Counted from the first letter of the stretch, positions 1 through 9,196 are shown. The stretch: DNA of 64,000 bases from an uncultured Lachnospiraceae bacterium (GCA_902788555.1 CADAKQ010000009.1:45166-109165), one strand, 5' to 3'. Notes: a model not told the origin generated them from the sequence alone. Program-made: numbers and translations.

Positions 1-1
1 G

Positions 2-1816
2 AGTATAGACGAAAGTGCCTTAACCGGTGAGAGCATACCGGTTGATAAGGAAGTAGGAAATGAGGTTAAGACCGCAACAATAAATCTTTCCGGCTTTGTA
101 TCCTGCGAGGCGACAAAGGTCGGTGAGGATACAACTCTTTCACAGATAATCAGGATGGTTAGCGATGCTGCTGCTACCAAGGCTCCGATTGCCAAAATAG
201 CCGATAAGGTTTCGGGGGTTTTTGTACCGATTGTAATCGGCATTGCCATAGTAACATATATAGTATGGAATTTAGCCGGATTTGATGTCGGATTTTCACT
301 TGCCAGAGCAGTATCGGTTTTAGTAATAAGCTGTCCTTGCGCACTTGGACTTGCTACTCCGGTTGCAATTATGGTAGGAAGTGGTTTAGGTGCAAAAAAT
401 GGCATATTATTTAAAAATGCAACTGCACTTGAAAATGCCGGTAAGGCAGATGTGATACTTCTTGATAAGACAGGAACCATAACAAAAGGTATGCCGGTTG
501 TAACAGATGTGGTCTCGATTGATGGCTTTTCTAAAAAGCATCTTATAGAAGTTGCCTATGCACTTGAGAAAAAAAGCGAGCACCCGTTGGCTAAAGCGGT
601 TGTTGCATATTGTGAAGGCTCAGATGCTTCAAAGGAAGTTAAAAATAATATTGATATTTCTTCGTTATCGAATTTGGAAATCGATGAATTTGAAAATCAT
701 GCAGGCAATGGATTAAGCGGAAAAACAGCAGGAAAAAATATATATGCCGGAAACCGCAGATATATATCCGACAAGATAAAGTTAAGCGACGTTGTTATTA
801 AAAAAATAGATGAGTTATCGGATGAAGGAAAAACTCCTATGCTTTTTTGCGAGGAGGATAAGCTGCTTGGAATTATTGCAGTTGCAGACGTATTAAAGGA
901 CGATAGCGTTTTGGCCATAAGTGAGCTTAAGGCTATGGGCAAAACTGTTGTTATGGTTACCGGAGATAATAAGAAGACAGCTGATGCAATTGGCAAAAAA
1001 GCAGGAGTTGATGAGATAATTGCAGAGGTTATGCCGGAAAGCAAGGCTAAGGTTGTTACGGACTACATTAATCAGGGTAAGAAGGTTATTATGGTCGGTG
1101 ACGGTATAAATGATGCACCTGCGCTTACTCAGGCGGATGTGGGCATCGCAATAGGCTCCGGAACAGATATAGCAATTGATTCGGCTGATGTGGTTTTGAT
1201 GAAAAATGAATTAAGCGACGTAGCGGCAGCGGTAAGACTCAGTAAGGCGACCATAAAGAATATTCATGAAAATCTCTTTTGGGCATTTATTTATAATGTA
1301 ATTGGTATTCCACTTGCTGCGGGTGTGTGGTATCCTATATTTGGATGGCTTCTTAATCCGATGTTTGGTGCTGCGGCTATGAGTATGTCAAGTGTATGCG
1401 TGGTAACAAATGCGTTGAGACTTAATCTTAAGAAGATAAAGAATAAATCTTCAGATGATCAAAATAAAGATGATACAATAAATGAGATTGATAAGAATAC
1501 GGATGAGAAAAATCAATCAATATCTGATAGTGATACATCAGATAAAAAAGAAAAAATATTAGATGAAAATTATAAATCAGAAAAATCAGGAATGGAGGAC
1601 AATAAAATGCAGAAAATAATGTCTATTGAAGGAATGATGTGTGCACATTGCGAGGCAAGAGTTAAGAAGGCTCTTGAGGCAATCGATGGGGTAACCGAGG
1701 CAGTTCCAAGTCACGAGAAAAATGAGACAGTCGTTACATTTTCAAAGGAAGTAGCAGATGATGTTTTAAAGAAGGCTGTTGAGGATCAGGATTATAAGGT
1801 TGTAGGGATAAAATAA
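2..1816 (+). CDS. copA: Copper-transporting P1B-type ATPase, 5' truncated by window edge
   Basis: Exports copper across the cytoplasmic membrane using ATP. The frame is open from base 2, so the start lies outside the window. The visible 604 residues begin at the actuator motif (DESALTGES). Next come the metal-binding membrane motif CPCALGLATP, the phosphorylation motif DKTGT, the SEHPL nucleotide-binding motif and the hinge GDGINDAPAL. After the last membrane helices there is a low-complexity, Asp/Lys/Ser-rich linker. A C-terminal heavy-metal-associated domain follows, with the GMMCAHC copper site. Most CopA proteins carry this domain at the N terminus, so its C-terminal place is unusual. The CPC motif fits copper rather than zinc. 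The N-terminal region cannot be judged. Confidence 0.93.
   Translation, partial: SIDESALTGESIPVDKEVGNEVKTATINLSGFVSCEATKVGEDTTLSQIIRMVSDAAATKAPIAKIADKVSGVFVPIVIGIAIVTYIVWNLAGFDVGFSLARAVSVLVISCPCALGLATPVAIMVGSGLGAKNGILFKNATALENAGKADVILLDKTGTITKGMPVVTDVVSIDGFSKKHLIEVAYALEKKSEHPLAKAVVAYCEGSDASKEVKNNIDISSLSNLEIDEFENHAGNGLSGKTAGKNIYAGNRRYISDKIKLSDVVIKKIDELSDEGKTPMLFCEEDKLLGIIAVADVLKDDSVLAISELKAMGKTVVMVTGDNKKTADAIGKKAGVDEIIAEVMPESKAKVVTDYINQGKKVIMVGDGINDAPALTQADVGIAIGSGTDIAIDSADVVLMKNELSDVAAAVRLSKATIKNIHENLFWAFIYNVIGIPLAAGVWYPIFGWLLNPMFGAAAMSMSSVCVVTNALRLNLKKIKNKSSDDQNKDDTINEIDKNTDEKNQSISDSDTSDKKEKILDENYKSEKSGMEDNKMQKIMSIEGMMCAHCEARVKKALEAIDGVTEAVPSHEKNETVVTFSKEVADDVLKKAVEDQDYKVVGIK
1594..1609 (+). 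promoter_or_regulatory. Internal ribosome binding site and ATG in copA
   Basis: GGAGG at 1594-1598 is followed by an in-frame ATG at 1607, a spacing of 8 nt. It lies at the junction of the linker and the C-terminal metal-binding domain. Initiation here would give a free 69-residue CopZ-like protein ending at 1816. The signal is seen; its use is inferred. Confidence 0.5.
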
Positions 1817-1962
1817 GCTAAAAAAACAATAATAAATAAATAACCTGAAAAAAGTGTGTACAATTAAATAAAACTTATGTTATCATATAATTTAGGGTTA
1901 TCAGACTGATACGGGATGTCGGAATAACTAAATTTATCAAGACTAAGACGGGGGTAACGGCC

Positions 1963-2904
1963 ATGATTAGCAGATATATAACTGATGATGGTATATTTAG
2001 AGAAATTGAAGATTATGAAAATGGAATGTGGATTAATCTTACAGCCCCCACTCAGGAAGAAAGTATTGAAATTTCTGAACATTATGGTATAGATTTGCCG
2101 GATATAAGAGCGGCTCTTGATGAAGAAGAATCTTCACGTGTCGATATCAATGACAATTATGTTCTTATAATCTTTGATATTCCGACGGTTGAGATACGTC
2201 ACAATCAGGAGGCATATACAACCATACCTCTTGGAATTATATGGACGGATGATTCGATTATTACCATATGTTCTGTGGAGACACCTGTTATAAAGCATTT
2301 TATAATAAATAAGCTTAAGGATTTTACGACTAAGAAAAAGGTAAGATTTACTTATCAGATTCTTTATCGTACCAGCATGCTTTATCAGTCTTATCTTAGG
2401 ATAATTGACAGGAAACGTCTTGAAATGGAAGAAAAAATGGGCGGAGCAACTGAGGATTCTGATATAATAATCCTTCACGAACTCGAGTCAAACCTCGTGT
2501 ATTTTGATACCTCTCTTCGAGCGAATCGTATGATTGTAGACAGACTTACCAGATACAGCGGTATCAAAAAGTTTCCGGAGGATCAGGAGCTTTTGGATGA
2601 TGTGATTGTAGAAAATCTACAGGCTATAGAGATGACGCAGATTTATCGTGATATCATAAAAGGTACAAGGGAGCTTATGTCAACAGTTATTGACAACAGG
2701 CTCAATAATATTATGAAATATCTGGCAGCCATAACAATTGTAATGGCTATACCGACCATAATTTCCGGCATATACGGAATGAACGTGGCGGGCAGGTGGA
2801 TGCCGCTTTCGCAGACACCGTATGGCTTTTATATAATTTGCGGAATTATTGTTCTTATATGTATAATTGTAATGTGGGTATTAAAAAGAAAGAAAATGTT
2901 ATGA
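1963..2904 (+). CDS. corA: CorA-family divalent cation transporter
   Basis: Membrane channel for Mg2+ or related divalent cations. The 313-residue length and layout fit the CorA family: a long hydrophilic cytoplasmic domain, then two C-terminal membrane helices, with the signature YGMN (GMN at residues 272-274) at the end of the first helix. A short Lys-rich tail follows the second helix. A GGGGG stretch lies about 9 nt before the ATG. A TATAAT at 1886-1891 may be its -10 box. CorA paralogues also carry Co2+, Ni2+ or Zn2+, and the sequence alone does not separate these. It is separate from copA, with 146 bp between them. Confidence 0.88.
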   Translation: MISRYITDDGIFREIEDYENGMWINLTAPTQEESIEISEHYGIDLPDIRAALDEEESSRVDINDNYVLIIFDIPTVEIRHNQEAYTTIPLGIIWTDDSIITICSVETPVIKHFIINKLKDFTTKKKVRFTYQILYRTSMLYQSYLRIIDRKRLEMEEKMGGATEDSDIIILHELESNLVYFDTSLRANRMIVDRLTRYSGIKKFPEDQELLDDVIVENLQAIEMTQIYRDIIKGTRELMSTVIDNRLNNIMKYLAAITIVMAIPTIISGIYGMNVAGRWMPLSQTPYGFYIICGIIVLICIIVMWVLKRKKML

Positions 2905-2933
2905 AGTTTTAGAACAGGATAAATGGTGATATT

Positions 2934-3713
2934 ATGAAACAGTTGAAATTTAAGTTTGTTGTAGCCTCAAGCCTGATTTATGGTTTTGGGAGTATACCGA
3001 AATCAAACTATATGATTAGGCATCCGGAAAAATATTCGGAGGAAGTGTGCCACAGACGTGCCATAAAAATAATGCGCCATATGAAGCTTAAGGCTATGAC
3101 AAGAACAAAGTGTTACGGAGTAGAGAACCTGCCTAAAGAGGGAGGTTATATAATGTACTCAAATCATCAGGGGAAATATGATGCATTGGGTATACTTATC
3201 AAGCATAAGCCGACCTGTGCAGTATTGTGGGAGGCTAAATCAGCGGACAGACTGTTAGCAAGACAGATATGCGGACTGCTTCGTGCCAAGACTATTGAAT
3301 TTGACAATCCGAGACAGCAGATAAAGGTATTGAATGAGATAGCTGATGAGGTTGCAAACGGAAGAAGATATCTTATTTTCCCTGAGGGTGGGTATACCAA
3401 TAACAGAAACACTCTTCAGGAATTTAAGCATGGATGTTTTACATGCTCGTTAAAATCAAAGACACCGATTATTCCGGTTGTTTTATATGATTCATGGAAA
3501 TCCATGGATATTAATACTATAAGGCCTGTTACCACTCAGGTGCATTTCTTAGAACCGATTTACTATGAGGAATACGGTCATATGAAGAAAAAAGAGATAA
3601 GTGATATGGTAAAGGAACGCATACAGCAAAGGATAGATGACATAAAAAGCGGTGAATTTAAAAAACAGCTTAGACAAAAGAAATGTAATAGATATGAGGC
3701 AAAAGGAGCGTAA
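2934..3713 (+). CDS. plsC: 1-acyl-sn-glycerol-3-phosphate acyltransferase (PlsC-like)
   Basis: Transfers an acyl chain to lysophosphatidic acid in phospholipid synthesis at the inner membrane face. The catalytic motif is NHQGKYD (H78, D83), the HX4D signature. FPEGG (149-153) is the substrate-binding block III. The 259-residue length fits the family. It starts 29 bp after corA and could be cotranscribed with it. Its stop codon lies inside a perfect hairpin shared with the convergent asparaginase gene. Acyltransferases of this superfamily act on different acceptors, so the substrate is inferred. Confidence 0.85.
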   Translation: MKQLKFKFVVASSLIYGFGSIPKSNYMIRHPEKYSEEVCHRRAIKIMRHMKLKAMTRTKCYGVENLPKEGGYIMYSNHQGKYDALGILIKHKPTCAVLWEAKSADRLLARQICGLLRAKTIEFDNPRQQIKVLNEIADEVANGRRYLIFPEGGYTNNRNTLQEFKHGCFTCSLKSKTPIIPVVLYDSWKSMDINTIRPVTTQVHFLEPIYYEEYGHMKKKEISDMVKERIQQRIDDIKSGEFKKQLRQKKCNRYEAKGA

Positions 3714-3734
3714 GAATAATCTTACGCTCCTTTT
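3701..3734. terminator. Bidirectional terminator shared by plsC and asparaginase gene
   Basis: A perfect 15-bp inverted repeat (3701-3715 / 3720-3734) has a 4-nt loop, A-rich 5' and T-rich 3' arms. It overlaps the stop codons of both convergent genes, so it can end transcription in both directions. Confidence 0.85.
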
Positions 3735-4638
3735 ATTCTGATATACTATATTTAAACCACAGAGTCATATATGCTGTAACAGGAGATATTTTTTTCAAGA
3801 CTATGAAATGCAGCTTGTTGTAGAGACTTGTGCTTTGGTATTGTGCTCTTTCTTCCATACCTACAACATATATCGGAATACCGGATGTATAAGCCGTTTC
3901 ACAAAAATTCATAATATCCTGACTTTCGGTACATAAGGTGCCGGAATGATAGGTTTCGAGTAAAACAGCCTTAATATGTGCTTTGTCTATATCCGGATAT
4001 ACCTGCCCCGGAACAGCCTTAATATAAAGCACGGGCGAAGTATCGGTAAGAGAAATGTTTCCATATGCATTTTTATCAATGAGAAAATCAACCTGTTCTA
4101 AGCCGTTTGTATCCAATGAAAAGAGCTTATCGGAGAAGGAAAGATGATTAAGCAGGCTTAGGCTGTCTATAATTTTTCCGTCGTATGAAACAAATACACC
4201 ACAGCTTTTTTTGCTGTTAATATAATTTACTGCAAGTGCAAAATTTGTAAGGCCATTTGCTCGTTTATCATCCAATATATAATTGCTTGAAACAAAAATA
4301 ACAGGAATATTTATCTTGTTAAAGACAAGACCGATGGCTGCTGCAGAGTATTGGAGAGTGTCTGTTCCGTGGGTAATTATTATACCGTCAGGATTATCCT
4401 TTAAAGCATTTTTTACACATTCTATCAGACTGTTTATATATTTTCCGCTTAAGTTTTCACTTAGTATGGTATATGGCTCAGAGGTTAAAAAAACTGTTTC
4501 GGAAGAAAAATTCGGAAACTTTTTCTTATATAATTCAATGATTTTATATTTTTTATCATCCGAATTGACAGATATATAATTATCCTTTAATGAGGAACCT
4601 ATGGTTCCTCCGGTTAATATAACTAAGATTTTCTTCAT
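3733..4638 (-). CDS. ansA: L-asparaginase family protein
   Basis: Predicted amidohydrolase converting asparagine to aspartate and ammonia in the cytoplasm. It has no signal peptide. The N-terminal threonine motif LTGGTIGS (T12) and the second catalytic block THGTDT (T92, D93) are present. So is the conserved D-D-x-R-x-N-G block (residues 123-129). The family's catalytic lysine, usually in a T-K-x-N-like stretch, is not apparent: residues 156-168 carry N164 and H165 there. At 301 residues it is a little shorter than usual (about 325-340). AGGAG lies about 7 nt before the ATG. The enzyme may be a divergent or altered-specificity member. Confidence 0.8.
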   Translation of the reverse strand: MKKILVILTGGTIGSSLKDNYISVNSDDKKYKIIELYKKKFPNFSSETVFLTSEPYTILSENLSGKYINSLIECVKNALKDNPDGIIITHGTDTLQYSAAAIGLVFNKINIPVIFVSSNYILDDKRANGLTNFALAVNYINSKKSCGVFVSYDGKIIDSLSLLNHLSFSDKLFSLDTNGLEQVDFLIDKNAYGNISLTDTSPVLYIKAVPGQVYPDIDKAHIKAVLLETYHSGTLCTESQDIMNFCETAYTSGIPIYVVGMEERAQYQSTSLYNKLHFIVLKKISPVTAYMTLWFKYSISE

Positions 4639-4731
4639 GATTATGCTCCTGTTATAATTTATTTTAATGCTATTATATATTATTTATAGCTTAAATCAAT
4701 AAATAAATGCATAAAGAATTACATGATTTTA

Positions 4732-4760
4732 TTGCATCTTTTTTTCAAACGTAATAATAT
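4732..4760 (+). promoter_or_regulatory. Candidate sigma-A promoter for the clostripain-family gene
   Basis: TTGCAT at 4732-4737 and TAATAT at 4755-4760 are separated by 17 nt, about 50 bp before the start codon at 4810. Both boxes are imperfect, so support is moderate. Confidence 0.45.
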
Positions 4761-4809
4761 ATAAATCAGATGACAAAGGTTTTAAATATATATTTGCGGA
4801 GGATAAAGT

Positions 4810-6948
4810 ATGAGGGGAAAAAGGCTTGAGGCATTTGTGCTTTCGGTATGTCTTTGCATTTTGCTTTTTGGATGCGGGGACAAAAACTATGGTGACAGTA
4901 AAGCGACAAGAAGAAGACTTGCTTCGAATCGCTCAACCAAATCAGAACTTAAAACGGAATATGAGGAGAATTACAATAATTACATGGTAGCTACAGGCGA
5001 AGCGAGTGAGCTTATGCTTGTATATATGGTAGGCTCCAATCTTGAATCAGAGGCAGGACTTGCGAGTGAAGATATTGAGGAGATGCAAAAATGTGGTTTC
5101 CTTAATGAAAACATCAAGATTGTAATCTGTACCGGAGGTGCAAACTACTGGTGGAATGACGAGATATCTAAGGATGAGGTCGCAATATATGAGGTCAATT
5201 CCGGAACAGATAAATTAAATAAGCTTACAGTTTTAAATAATGACAATATGGCTGAGGCGGATACCCTTACTGCTTTTCTTGATTATGCCTATGACAATTA
5301 TGAGGCAAACTATTACAGCCTTGTTCTTTGGAATCATGGAGGAGGAGCAGTTTTAGGCTATGGCGGTGATGAAAGATATGATTATGATACTCTTTTGATG
5401 TCGGAAATGGATGAGGCTTTTTCCAATTCTCATATAGTAAATGATGGAAGAAAGTTTGAGTGGGTGGGCTTCGATGCCTGCCTTATGGGCATGATAGAGG
5501 TGGCTGAGCTTTTGACACCTTATTCGAATTATCTTATTGCCTCTGAGGAGGTTATTCCGGGAGAAGGCTGGGATTATACTTGCCTTAAAAAGCTTTCTGA
5601 TGGTACGGATTTTTCGGGGGTTAATGCAGGACAGATTATAATAGATAAGTATGCGGATTACTATGATAATTATGAGTGGTATAGTCCTGAGTATACACTG
5701 TCCTGTATGGATTTATCACAAACTAAGACCGTTATGGATGCCTTTGATTTGCTCATATCCGTTACGGAAAATGATTTAATTAACGGCGAGTATTCCAATA
5801 TAGCGAGACAGCGTGGAAATACAAAATCCTTTGGTATAGTAAATGAAGACCTTTGCTATGATACGGTTGATTTATTTAATCTTTCGGAAAATATGTCAGA
5901 GGCACATCCGGGTGAAGCGTCAGCGCTTCAGAACGCTTTAAATGATATGGTTATATATGAAAGGTCAAATGTTGAAAATACACATGGCGTTGCTATATAT
6001 TTTCCATACAATAATAAGCTTTATGCCGAGGAGTGGGTGGATGAGTACAGTCTCAATGACTTTAGTGAGACGTATATGCAGTTTGTTAAGAATTTTACGG
6101 AAACCTTCAATGGCGCACCGCTTACGGTTTGGGATATAAGTGGTGATGATGCATCGGTTGACCTGGCTTCTGATGATAATACTTCGCCTGATGATTTGGG
6201 TGAGGATACAGCCGGAGACGATATGGCGGCTGAATCGGAAAATGAAATCGGTAATCTGGGAAGCCTCGGAAGCTTTCTGATACAGCTTTCAGACGAACAG
6301 GCGGCAAACTTTGCTTCAGCAAAGCTTGCTATATGGGAAATATATGAAAATTCCGATGAAGGAGGATACGGTCTTTGGATTGATTCGTCGGATGTAAATC
6401 TTTCTTCAGACAATGTGCTGTCATCGGGAATTATAAATAAAAGGATTGTTTTAAAGGATACGGCAGGTAACCAGGCAGACTGTTGTGCAACGGAGATAGA
6501 ACGGGGAGATGGATATGCGGTTTACAAATCCTCAGTATTTGTCAGCTTTTTGGATGATAATGGAGAATATGATTTGGACAGAAGCTTTATTCCGTATGAC
6601 ATTCATATCAGGATAGATTCTGCAAATCCAAATGGTGTGATAACCGGAATTTATCCGTTTGAAAATGAGGATAACAGTTCTCTTTTGCCGGAGAAAACCA
6701 GTGTTACTTTTGATCAGGGATGCTTAATCGAACCTTTTTCCTTTGGAAGAATTATAGAGTTTAATGATGACGGGACGGTAAAGCCTTTTGATGAATGGGA
6801 AAACTACTCGGGTGTATTTTACGGCTTTTCTTTGGAGGGCGATTTGATGGTTGATATGGTTGATATAGACCCTGATATAGAAAAGGTATATGTTTATTCG
6901 ATTAAAGATACTCAGGGAAATGAATATCAGATAAATGTCATTCAATAA
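4810..6948 (+). CDS. Clostripain-family (C11) cysteine peptidase lipoprotein
   Basis: Predicted cell-surface cysteine peptidase. A short signal peptide ends in a lipobox (LLFGC, Cys22), so it should be lipid-anchored outside the membrane. The C11 catalytic dyad is visible as WNHGGG (H176) and FDACLMG (C224). The 712-residue chain continues into an acidic linker near residues 455-480 (Asp/Ser/Glu-rich). A C-terminal domain of unknown function follows, without known motifs. GGAGG lies just before the ATG. It is flanked by the asparaginase gene, divergent, and by spoVT downstream. Substrate is unknown; family members cleave after basic residues. Confidence 0.87.
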   Translation: MRGKRLEAFVLSVCLCILLFGCGDKNYGDSKATRRRLASNRSTKSELKTEYEENYNNYMVATGEASELMLVYMVGSNLESEAGLASEDIEEMQKCGFLNENIKIVICTGGANYWWNDEISKDEVAIYEVNSGTDKLNKLTVLNNDNMAEADTLTAFLDYAYDNYEANYYSLVLWNHGGGAVLGYGGDERYDYDTLLMSEMDEAFSNSHIVNDGRKFEWVGFDACLMGMIEVAELLTPYSNYLIASEEVIPGEGWDYTCLKKLSDGTDFSGVNAGQIIIDKYADYYDNYEWYSPEYTLSCMDLSQTKTVMDAFDLLISVTENDLINGEYSNIARQRGNTKSFGIVNEDLCYDTVDLFNLSENMSEAHPGEASALQNALNDMVIYERSNVENTHGVAIYFPYNNKLYAEEWVDEYSLNDFSETYMQFVKNFTETFNGAPLTVWDISGDDASVDLASDDNTSPDDLGEDTAGDDMAAESENEIGNLGSLGSFLIQLSDEQAANFASAKLAIWEIYENSDEGGYGLWIDSSDVNLSSDNVLSSGIINKRIVLKDTAGNQADCCATEIERGDGYAVYKSSVFVSFLDDNGEYDLDRSFIPYDIHIRIDSANPNGVITGIYPFENEDNSSLLPEKTSVTFDQGCLIEPFSFGRIIEFNDDGTVKPFDEWENYSGVFYGFSLEGDLMVDMVDIDPDIEKVYVYSIKDTQGNEYQINVIQ

Positions 6949-7044
6949 AATAATACATTAATTAAAAATTTCATATGTATAAAAATCCTTTATTTACAGA
7001 TAATAGAAACAGACAAAAAATATTAGATGAGGAGATATACAGAT

Positions 7045-7593
7045 ATGAAAGCAACAGGTATTATTCGTAGAATAGACGAGCTCGGAAGAATTGTAGTTCC
7101 GAAGGAAATCAGAAGGGTATTGAGAATCCGTGAGGGTGATCCGATAGAGATTTTTACTGATAAGGATGGAGAAATTATATTAAAAAAGTATTCACCGATA
7201 GGCGAGCTTTCAAGCTTTGCACAGGAATATGTTGAGGCTGCTGCACAGATACTTGGCTGCGGAGTATGCGTATGTGATAAAGATCAGATTATAGCAGTTG
7301 CAGGAATACCTAAGAAGGAACTTTTGGGAAAGAGTCTTCATAAGGAACTTGAAGAAGCGATTAATGACAGAGAGGCTATACTCGCCAGAAAGGGCGAAAA
7401 GAAATTTATTAAGATACTTGGAAATGGTGATAATGAGTATTCCGGAGAGATAGTTCAGACAATTATAAGTGAAGGCGATGCCATAGGAGCGGTTATTCTT
7501 CTGAGCAAGGATGATTCGATTTCCATAGGCGAAACGGAACAAAAGGCGGCAGTGATAGCAGCTAAATTCCTTGGAAAACAGATGGAAGGGTAA
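7045..7593 (+). CDS. spoVT: Stage V sporulation protein T (AbrB/GAF regulator)
   Basis: DNA-binding regulator of late forespore gene expression. The first ~50 residues form an AbrB/MazE-type swapped-hairpin domain (MKATGIIRRIDELGRIVVPK), and the rest fits the SpoVT GAF-like domain. The length of 182 residues matches the family (178). I chose ATG 7045, not the in-frame ATG at 7027, because the GGAG ribosome binding site lies between them and SpoVT proteins begin MKATG. Late forespore (sigma-G) control is known for B. subtilis; no clear promoter was identified here. Confidence 0.93.
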   Translation: MKATGIIRRIDELGRIVVPKEIRRVLRIREGDPIEIFTDKDGEIILKKYSPIGELSSFAQEYVEAAAQILGCGVCVCDKDQIIAVAGIPKKELLGKSLHKELEEAINDREAILARKGEKKFIKILGNGDNEYSGEIVQTIISEGDAIGAVILLSKDDSISIGETEQKAAVIAAKFLGKQMEG

Positions 7594-7651
7594 AAATAGG
7601 TACTTTTATCAAAAAAACTATAAAAAATAAGTGTTTTTAGTGCCTATGTAC

Positions 7652-7680
7652 TTGACAAATTGCCTCTAACAAGGTATAAA
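7652..7680 (+). promoter_or_regulatory. Sigma-A promoter of hup
   Basis: Consensus TTGACA at 7652-7657, exact 17-nt spacer, and TATAAA at 7675-7680. It sits 90 bp upstream of the HU start codon, leaving a 5' leader of about 80 nt. Confidence 0.8.
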
Positions 7681-7770
7681 TAAGCGTAGGGCATTTGTTA
7701 TAACATTTGTCACAAACAAGAGGGGATTGTGAAAAACAATCAACGTTTGTATTATAGGAGGAATTTTTAA

Positions 7771-8043
7771 ATGAACAAGAATGAATTAGTTGCAAGTATT
7801 GCAGAGAAGACTGGCTTAAAGAAGACTGAGGCTGAGAAGGCTCTTAAGGCTTTCACTGATACAGTTGCAGAGCAGTTAAAGAAGGGTGACAAGATTCAGT
7901 TAGTTGGATTTGGTACATTTGAGGTTGCTGAAAGACCTGCAAGAGAAGGAAGAAATCCAAGAACCGGTGCTACAATGAAGATTAAGGCTTCAAAGGCTCC
8001 TAAGTTCAAGGCTGGTAAGGCTTTAAAGGATTCTGTAAACTAA
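7771..8043 (+). CDS. hup: DNA-binding protein HU
   Basis: Nucleoid-associated architectural protein that bends DNA as a dimer. Length of 90 residues and the signature G-R-N-P-R-T-G block in the DNA-gripping arm are diagnostic. It has its own strong promoter and a strong TAGGAGG ribosome binding site. A hairpin terminator downstream also precedes rqcP, as in the usual Firmicutes spoVT-hup-rqcP order. Confidence 0.97.
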   Translation: MNKNELVASIAEKTGLKKTEAEKALKAFTDTVAEQLKKGDKIQLVGFGTFEVAERPAREGRNPRTGATMKIKASKAPKFKAGKALKDSVN

Positions 8044-8064
8044 TTAGCAGATAAATAAGAGCTA

Positions 8065-8100
8065 AAAGGTCATCATGCTTAAGTATGATGACCTTTATTT
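8065..8100 (+). terminator. Terminator after hup
   Basis: A 12-bp stem (8065-8076 / 8085-8096) can be extended by a G-T and a C-G pair to a TTAA loop, and is followed by ATTT. It lies 22 bp past the hup stop. Confidence 0.75.
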
Positions 8101-8122
8101 CGTTATTGGGACAGGAGATATT

Positions 8123-8362
8123 ATGAGATTAGACAAATATTTAAAGGTTTCAAGACTTATTAAAAGGCGTACTGTAGCCAATGAAGCGTGCGATGCCGGA
8201 AGAGTAATTGTAAACGGTAAGGTTGTTAAAGCATCATATGAGGTTAAGCTTGGCGATATAATTGAGATAGCCTTTGGTAATAAGACATTAAAGGCTGAAG
8301 TTACGCAGATATCAGAAACAACAAAAAAGGAAGATGCAAAGGAAATGTATAACATACTTTAG
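8123..8362 (+). CDS. rqcP: S4-domain RNA-binding protein RqcP (YabO)
   Basis: Small S4-fold RNA-binding protein that, in B. subtilis, works with RqcH on stalled 50S subunits to help elongate C-terminal alanine tails. The S4 core (MRLDKYLKVSRLIKRRTVAN) fills the protein. ATG 8123 is preceded by AGGAG. The upstream in-frame ATG at 8075 lies within the hup terminator and is rejected. The length of 79 residues is close to the family's ~86. Position between hup and yabP is the conserved one. Confidence 0.88.
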   Translation: MRLDKYLKVSRLIKRRTVANEACDAGRVIVNGKVVKASYEVKLGDIIEIAFGNKTLKAEVTQISETTKKEDAKEMYNIL

Positions 8363-8413
8363 TTTCTTTTGGCATATTATATTCTATATAAGTTTCTTGC
8401 TTCGGAGGTTTAT

Positions 8414-8698
8414 ATGAGTGATATTCAATATGCTAAAAATCATAAGCTTACTCTTGATAATAGAAAAAAAGCATCAATTTATGGAATAACAGAGGTTGTT
8501 TCCTTTGATACTGACGAGGTTATTCTCGTGACTGACATAGGAGTCCTGACTGTAAAGGGAAAGGATATGCATGTTATAAGACTTGACGTGGATAAAGGCG
8601 AACTCGAGATGGCAGGCACAATTGACAGCATGAATTATACGGAAAAGAAGGATATAAAGAAAACGGCATCAGGAATAATCGGGAGAATGTTTAAGTAA
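8414..8698 (+). CDS. yabP: Sporulation protein YabP
   Basis: Spore-formation protein, mother-cell expressed in B. subtilis; YabP-family proteins also include YqfC. The 94-residue length, the N-H-K-L-T-L-D-N-R start and the place immediately before yabQ support the call. ATG 8414 follows GGAGG by 5 nt; the longer reading frame from 8369 adds residues not typical of the family. Its stop codon abuts the yabQ start. Confidence 0.85.
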   Translation: MSDIQYAKNHKLTLDNRKKASIYGITEVVSFDTDEVILVTDIGVLTVKGKDMHVIRLDVDKGELEMAGTIDSMNYTEKKDIKKTASGIIGRMFK

Positions 8699-9196
8699 AT
8701 GTCGGAGCTTTTATATTCTCAAAGGAATATGTTTGCCGTGAGTCTTATAATGGGGATTGGAATGGGTTTTTCGTATGATTTATTGAGAAGCTTTAGAAGA
8801 GAGATAAATCATAATGATTTTCTTGTCGGTTTGGAGGATATAGCTTATTGGCTCATATGGACATGGGTTTTCATCGAAAATATATTCAAATTTAATGATG
8901 GAAGCTTCAGAATTTACATATTCATTTCTGCAATAACCGGATTGTTAATTTACAAAAACACTATAAGTGGTGGCATTTTTAAAATTACAAACTATATCTT
9001 GTGTTTTGTAAAAAAATGTCTCGAAAAACCAAAGAAATTGTTGAAAAATGGTGTATTTTGGTTTAAAATTAAAGTATCTGTTCTTAGTAAAAAATTTAAA
9101 GAAAAGGAAAAGGATGCTTTAAAGCAATCCGGCAGAGTGAACAATGAGCGCACAGGCAAGAAGGAGAAGAAAAAAGTCAACAAGAAAACAGTCTAA
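8699..9196 (+). CDS. yabQ: Spore cortex biosynthesis protein YabQ
   Basis: Membrane protein needed for spore cortex formation. Several hydrophobic helices lie in residues ~10-90 (start MSELLYSQRN, then G-F-S-Y-D-L-L-R). The C-terminal part is strongly basic and Lys-rich. The ATG follows the yabP stop directly, so translation is probably coupled. The last 53 bp overlap the start of divIC in another frame. Confidence 0.85.
   Translation: MSELLYSQRNMFAVSLIMGIGMGFSYDLLRSFRREINHNDFLVGLEDIAYWLIWTWVFIENIFKFNDGSFRIYIFISAITGLLIYKNTISGGIFKITNYILCFVKKCLEKPKKLLKNGVFWFKIKVSVLSKKFKEKEKDALKQSGRVNNERTGKKEKKKVNKKTV

Noticed and set aside
697-1044. 115-codon minus-strand frame inside copA
   Set aside because: Lies fully within a clear P-type ATPase frame, low-complexity, no ribosome binding site or family.
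1864-1962. Magnesium riboswitch (M-box) upstream of corA
   Set aside because: The leader is only about 70 nt after the possible -10 and lacks recognisable M-box core sequences.
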